Shown here: positions 5,680 through 6,358 of the stretch, piece after piece
How positions within the stretch are numbered: the first letter of the stretch is position 1
Layout: each line of letters opens with the position of its first letter
Assembly: GCA_910588895.1 (NCBI GenBank)
Contig: CAJUSS010000175.1
Coordinates: 1-6,358 of the forward strand
DNA length: 6,358 nt
Direction of reading: 5' to 3'
From: an uncultured Lachnospiraceae bacterium
Lineage (GTDB): Bacteria; Bacillota; Clostridia; Lachnospirales; Lachnospiraceae
Notes under the pieces: generated by a model
The model's database searches: none
Told to the model about the DNA's origin: nothing
Seen by the model: the letters and a program-made list of their open reading frames with translations, nothing else
Position numbers and translations under genes: made by a program

Positions 5680-6144
5680 ATGATCTTAGCATCTGTAAAA
5701 GCCGTTTCGTCTCCTTACAAGTATCCGGAGGCGATCCAGAAAGCGATCGACTGGTTAAAGGCCAATGACTTAGAGGCCATGGCAGCCGGGACCTACGAGA
5801 TCGAGGGACGGGATATCTACGCCATGATCCAGGAGATCACCACTCAGCCGGTGGAGCAGCGCCGCGCGGAGAAGCACGATCTCTATCTGGACATCCAGTA
5901 TATCGTCTCCGGCATCGAGCGCATGGGATATGCGCCATATACCGGAGAGGAGGAGATCTTAGAGGACCCGGAGGGGAAGGATGCCTGCTTCTATAAAGAT
6001 CTGAAGGAAGAGCATTTCATCGACGTGACCGCCGGATCCTACTGCATCTTCTTCTCCAATGATATCCACCGTCCGGGCGCAGCGGCGGGCGAGCCGACCG
6101 CTGTGAAAAAGGTGGTCTTAAAGGTGAAGGAATCTCTGCTGTAA
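5680..6144 (+). CDS. YhcH/YjgK/YiaL family protein (DUF386), sugar or sialic-acid metabolism
   Basis: Cytoplasmic beta-barrel protein of the YhcH/YjgK/YiaL family, 154 residues, the full family length. Members include E. coli YhcH (NanQ), linked to sialic-acid anomer conversion, YiaL of the yia sugar operon and EbgC of the beta-galactosidase locus. Family landmarks are GTYEIEGRDIYAMIQEITT (37-55), RRAEKHDLYLDIQYIVSG (61-78) with Glu64 and His66, ERMGYAP (80-86), and AGSYCIFFSNDIHRPG (118-133) with His130. Glu64, His66 and His130 match the conserved metal-binding set. The C-terminal strand VKKVVLKVKESLL is typical. The start at 5680 is chosen because AAGGAAGG (5663-5670) lies 9 nt upstream and the family N-terminus matches there; a longer reading from 5611 would run through the leader hairpin. 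The gene has its own promoter and diverges from the MATE gene. The family is certain; the exact sugar substrate is not. Confidence 0.93.
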   Translation: MILASVKAVSSPYKYPEAIQKAIDWLKANDLEAMAAGTYEIEGRDIYAMIQEITTQPVEQRRAEKHDLYLDIQYIVSGIERMGYAPYTGEEEILEDPEGKDACFYKDLKEEHFIDVTAGSYCIFFSNDIHRPGAAAGEPTAVKKVVLKVKESLL

Positions 6145-6288
6145 GCAGGCATGGGGGTTACGGTGAAGGATCCGGGCCCTGCGGATGAAAAGAGAGAAAA
6201 CAGGGGTAGGACAGCCCTGGAGCCATCAGGCGCACGAGATAACGCGTGCGCCCGGTTTCGGGAGCTGTCCTGCTCGCTCCTATCCGTT
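6145..6288. other. Non-coding tail between the yhcH-family gene and the possible convergent gene
   Basis: Apart from the inverted-repeat structure, this stretch holds only weak elements: CTGCT/AGCAG (6136-6140 with 6144-6148) around the stop codon, ATCCG...CGGAT flanking a GGGCCC palindrome near 6170-6186, and an A/G-rich tract (6185-6201). I see no RBS-led gene on either strand. Confidence 0.5.
6208..6271. repeat. Large imperfect inverted-repeat structure downstream of the yhcH-family gene
   Basis: The outer arms AGGACAGC (6208-6215) and GCTGTCCT (6264-6271) are perfectly complementary. Inner arms GGCGCACG (6229-6236) and CGTGCGCC (6245-6252) are also perfect with an 8-nt loop. CC (6216-6217) and GG (6261-6262) can extend the outer stem past a bulged A. 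There is no clean U-run on the plus strand (only GTTTTA, 6285 onward), while the minus-strand exit is pyrimidine-rich (positions 6201 down to about 6187). It may be a terminator between convergent genes, a REP-like repeat, or a small structured RNA. Confidence 0.5.
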
Positions 6289-6358
6289 TTACCGTGCCAT
6301 CCCTGCGGACGGGTCGATCTGTTCCAGGGCGTGCCATTTCGGCAGGCTGGCCGATCCG
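6289..6358 (-). CDS. Possible 3' end of a minus-strand gene (partial, unidentified)
   Basis: Reading the minus strand from the window edge gives 22 open codons (ending ...WHALEQIDPSAGMAR) before a TAA at 6291-6289. Codons favour G/C at the third position like the neighbouring genes, and the composition looks protein-like. The inverted-repeat structure at 6208-6271 follows within 20 nt, where a terminator would be expected. The stretch is too short to assign to a family and the other minus-strand frame is also open here, so this is tentative. Confidence 0.3.
   Translation of the reverse strand, partial: GSASLPKWHALEQIDPSAGMAR

Noticed and set aside
6151..6358. Plus-strand frame starting ATG at 6151 and open to the window edge
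   Set aside because: There is no Shine-Dalgarno before the ATG, the product is low-quality (Arg/Pro/Cys-rich) and it runs straight through the inverted-repeat structure.

Overview
The window looks like chromosomal DNA from a Firmicute of the class Clostridia, probably a gut-type Lachnospiraceae. This rests on strong AGGAGG-type ribosome binding sites, extended -10 promoters of the TGnTAAGAT type, moderately GC-rich coding sequence with AT-rich intergenic gaps, a U-tailed intrinsic terminator, and a TRAP transporter next to a YhcH-family sugar protein. The genus cannot be fixed from the sequence alone.

Layout. Positions 2-2469 (+) hold a tripartite TRAP transporter operon: the C-terminal part of the DctP-type solute-binding protein (its start lies outside the window), the small membrane subunit DctQ, and the large membrane subunit DctM. 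dctQ and dctM overlap by 4 bp. A structured 96-nt spacer separates dctP from dctQ. Positions 2618-3985 (+) encode an unusual membrane-anchored lipase/esterase with its own promoter, a leader hairpin and an intrinsic terminator. Positions 4070-5383 (-), convergent with the lipase gene, encode a MATE-family efflux transporter. Its leader holds a strong hairpin followed by seven U residues directly before the ribosome binding site, and a possible 34-codon leader ORF whose stop codon overlaps that site. Positions 5680-6144 (+) encode a YhcH/YjgK/YiaL-family protein, divergent from the MATE gene. The last ~210 bases hold a large inverted-repeat structure and possibly the 3' end of a further minus-strand gene that runs off the window.

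How the parts may work together. TRAP systems import organic acids or sugar acids using ion gradients, and YhcH/YiaL proteins handle sugar or sialic-acid intermediates. The same pairing occurs in the E. coli yia operon, so a sugar-acid uptake and catabolism locus is plausible, although here the two parts are separate transcription units. The lipase and yhcH promoters share a nearly identical 17-bp core (16 of 17 bases) and both mRNAs appear to start with a hairpin. The most interesting unexplained region is the MATE leader, which looks like a transcription attenuator controlled by a leader peptide or a ligand-binding RNA. No CRISPR array, IS element, tRNA or rRNA was seen.
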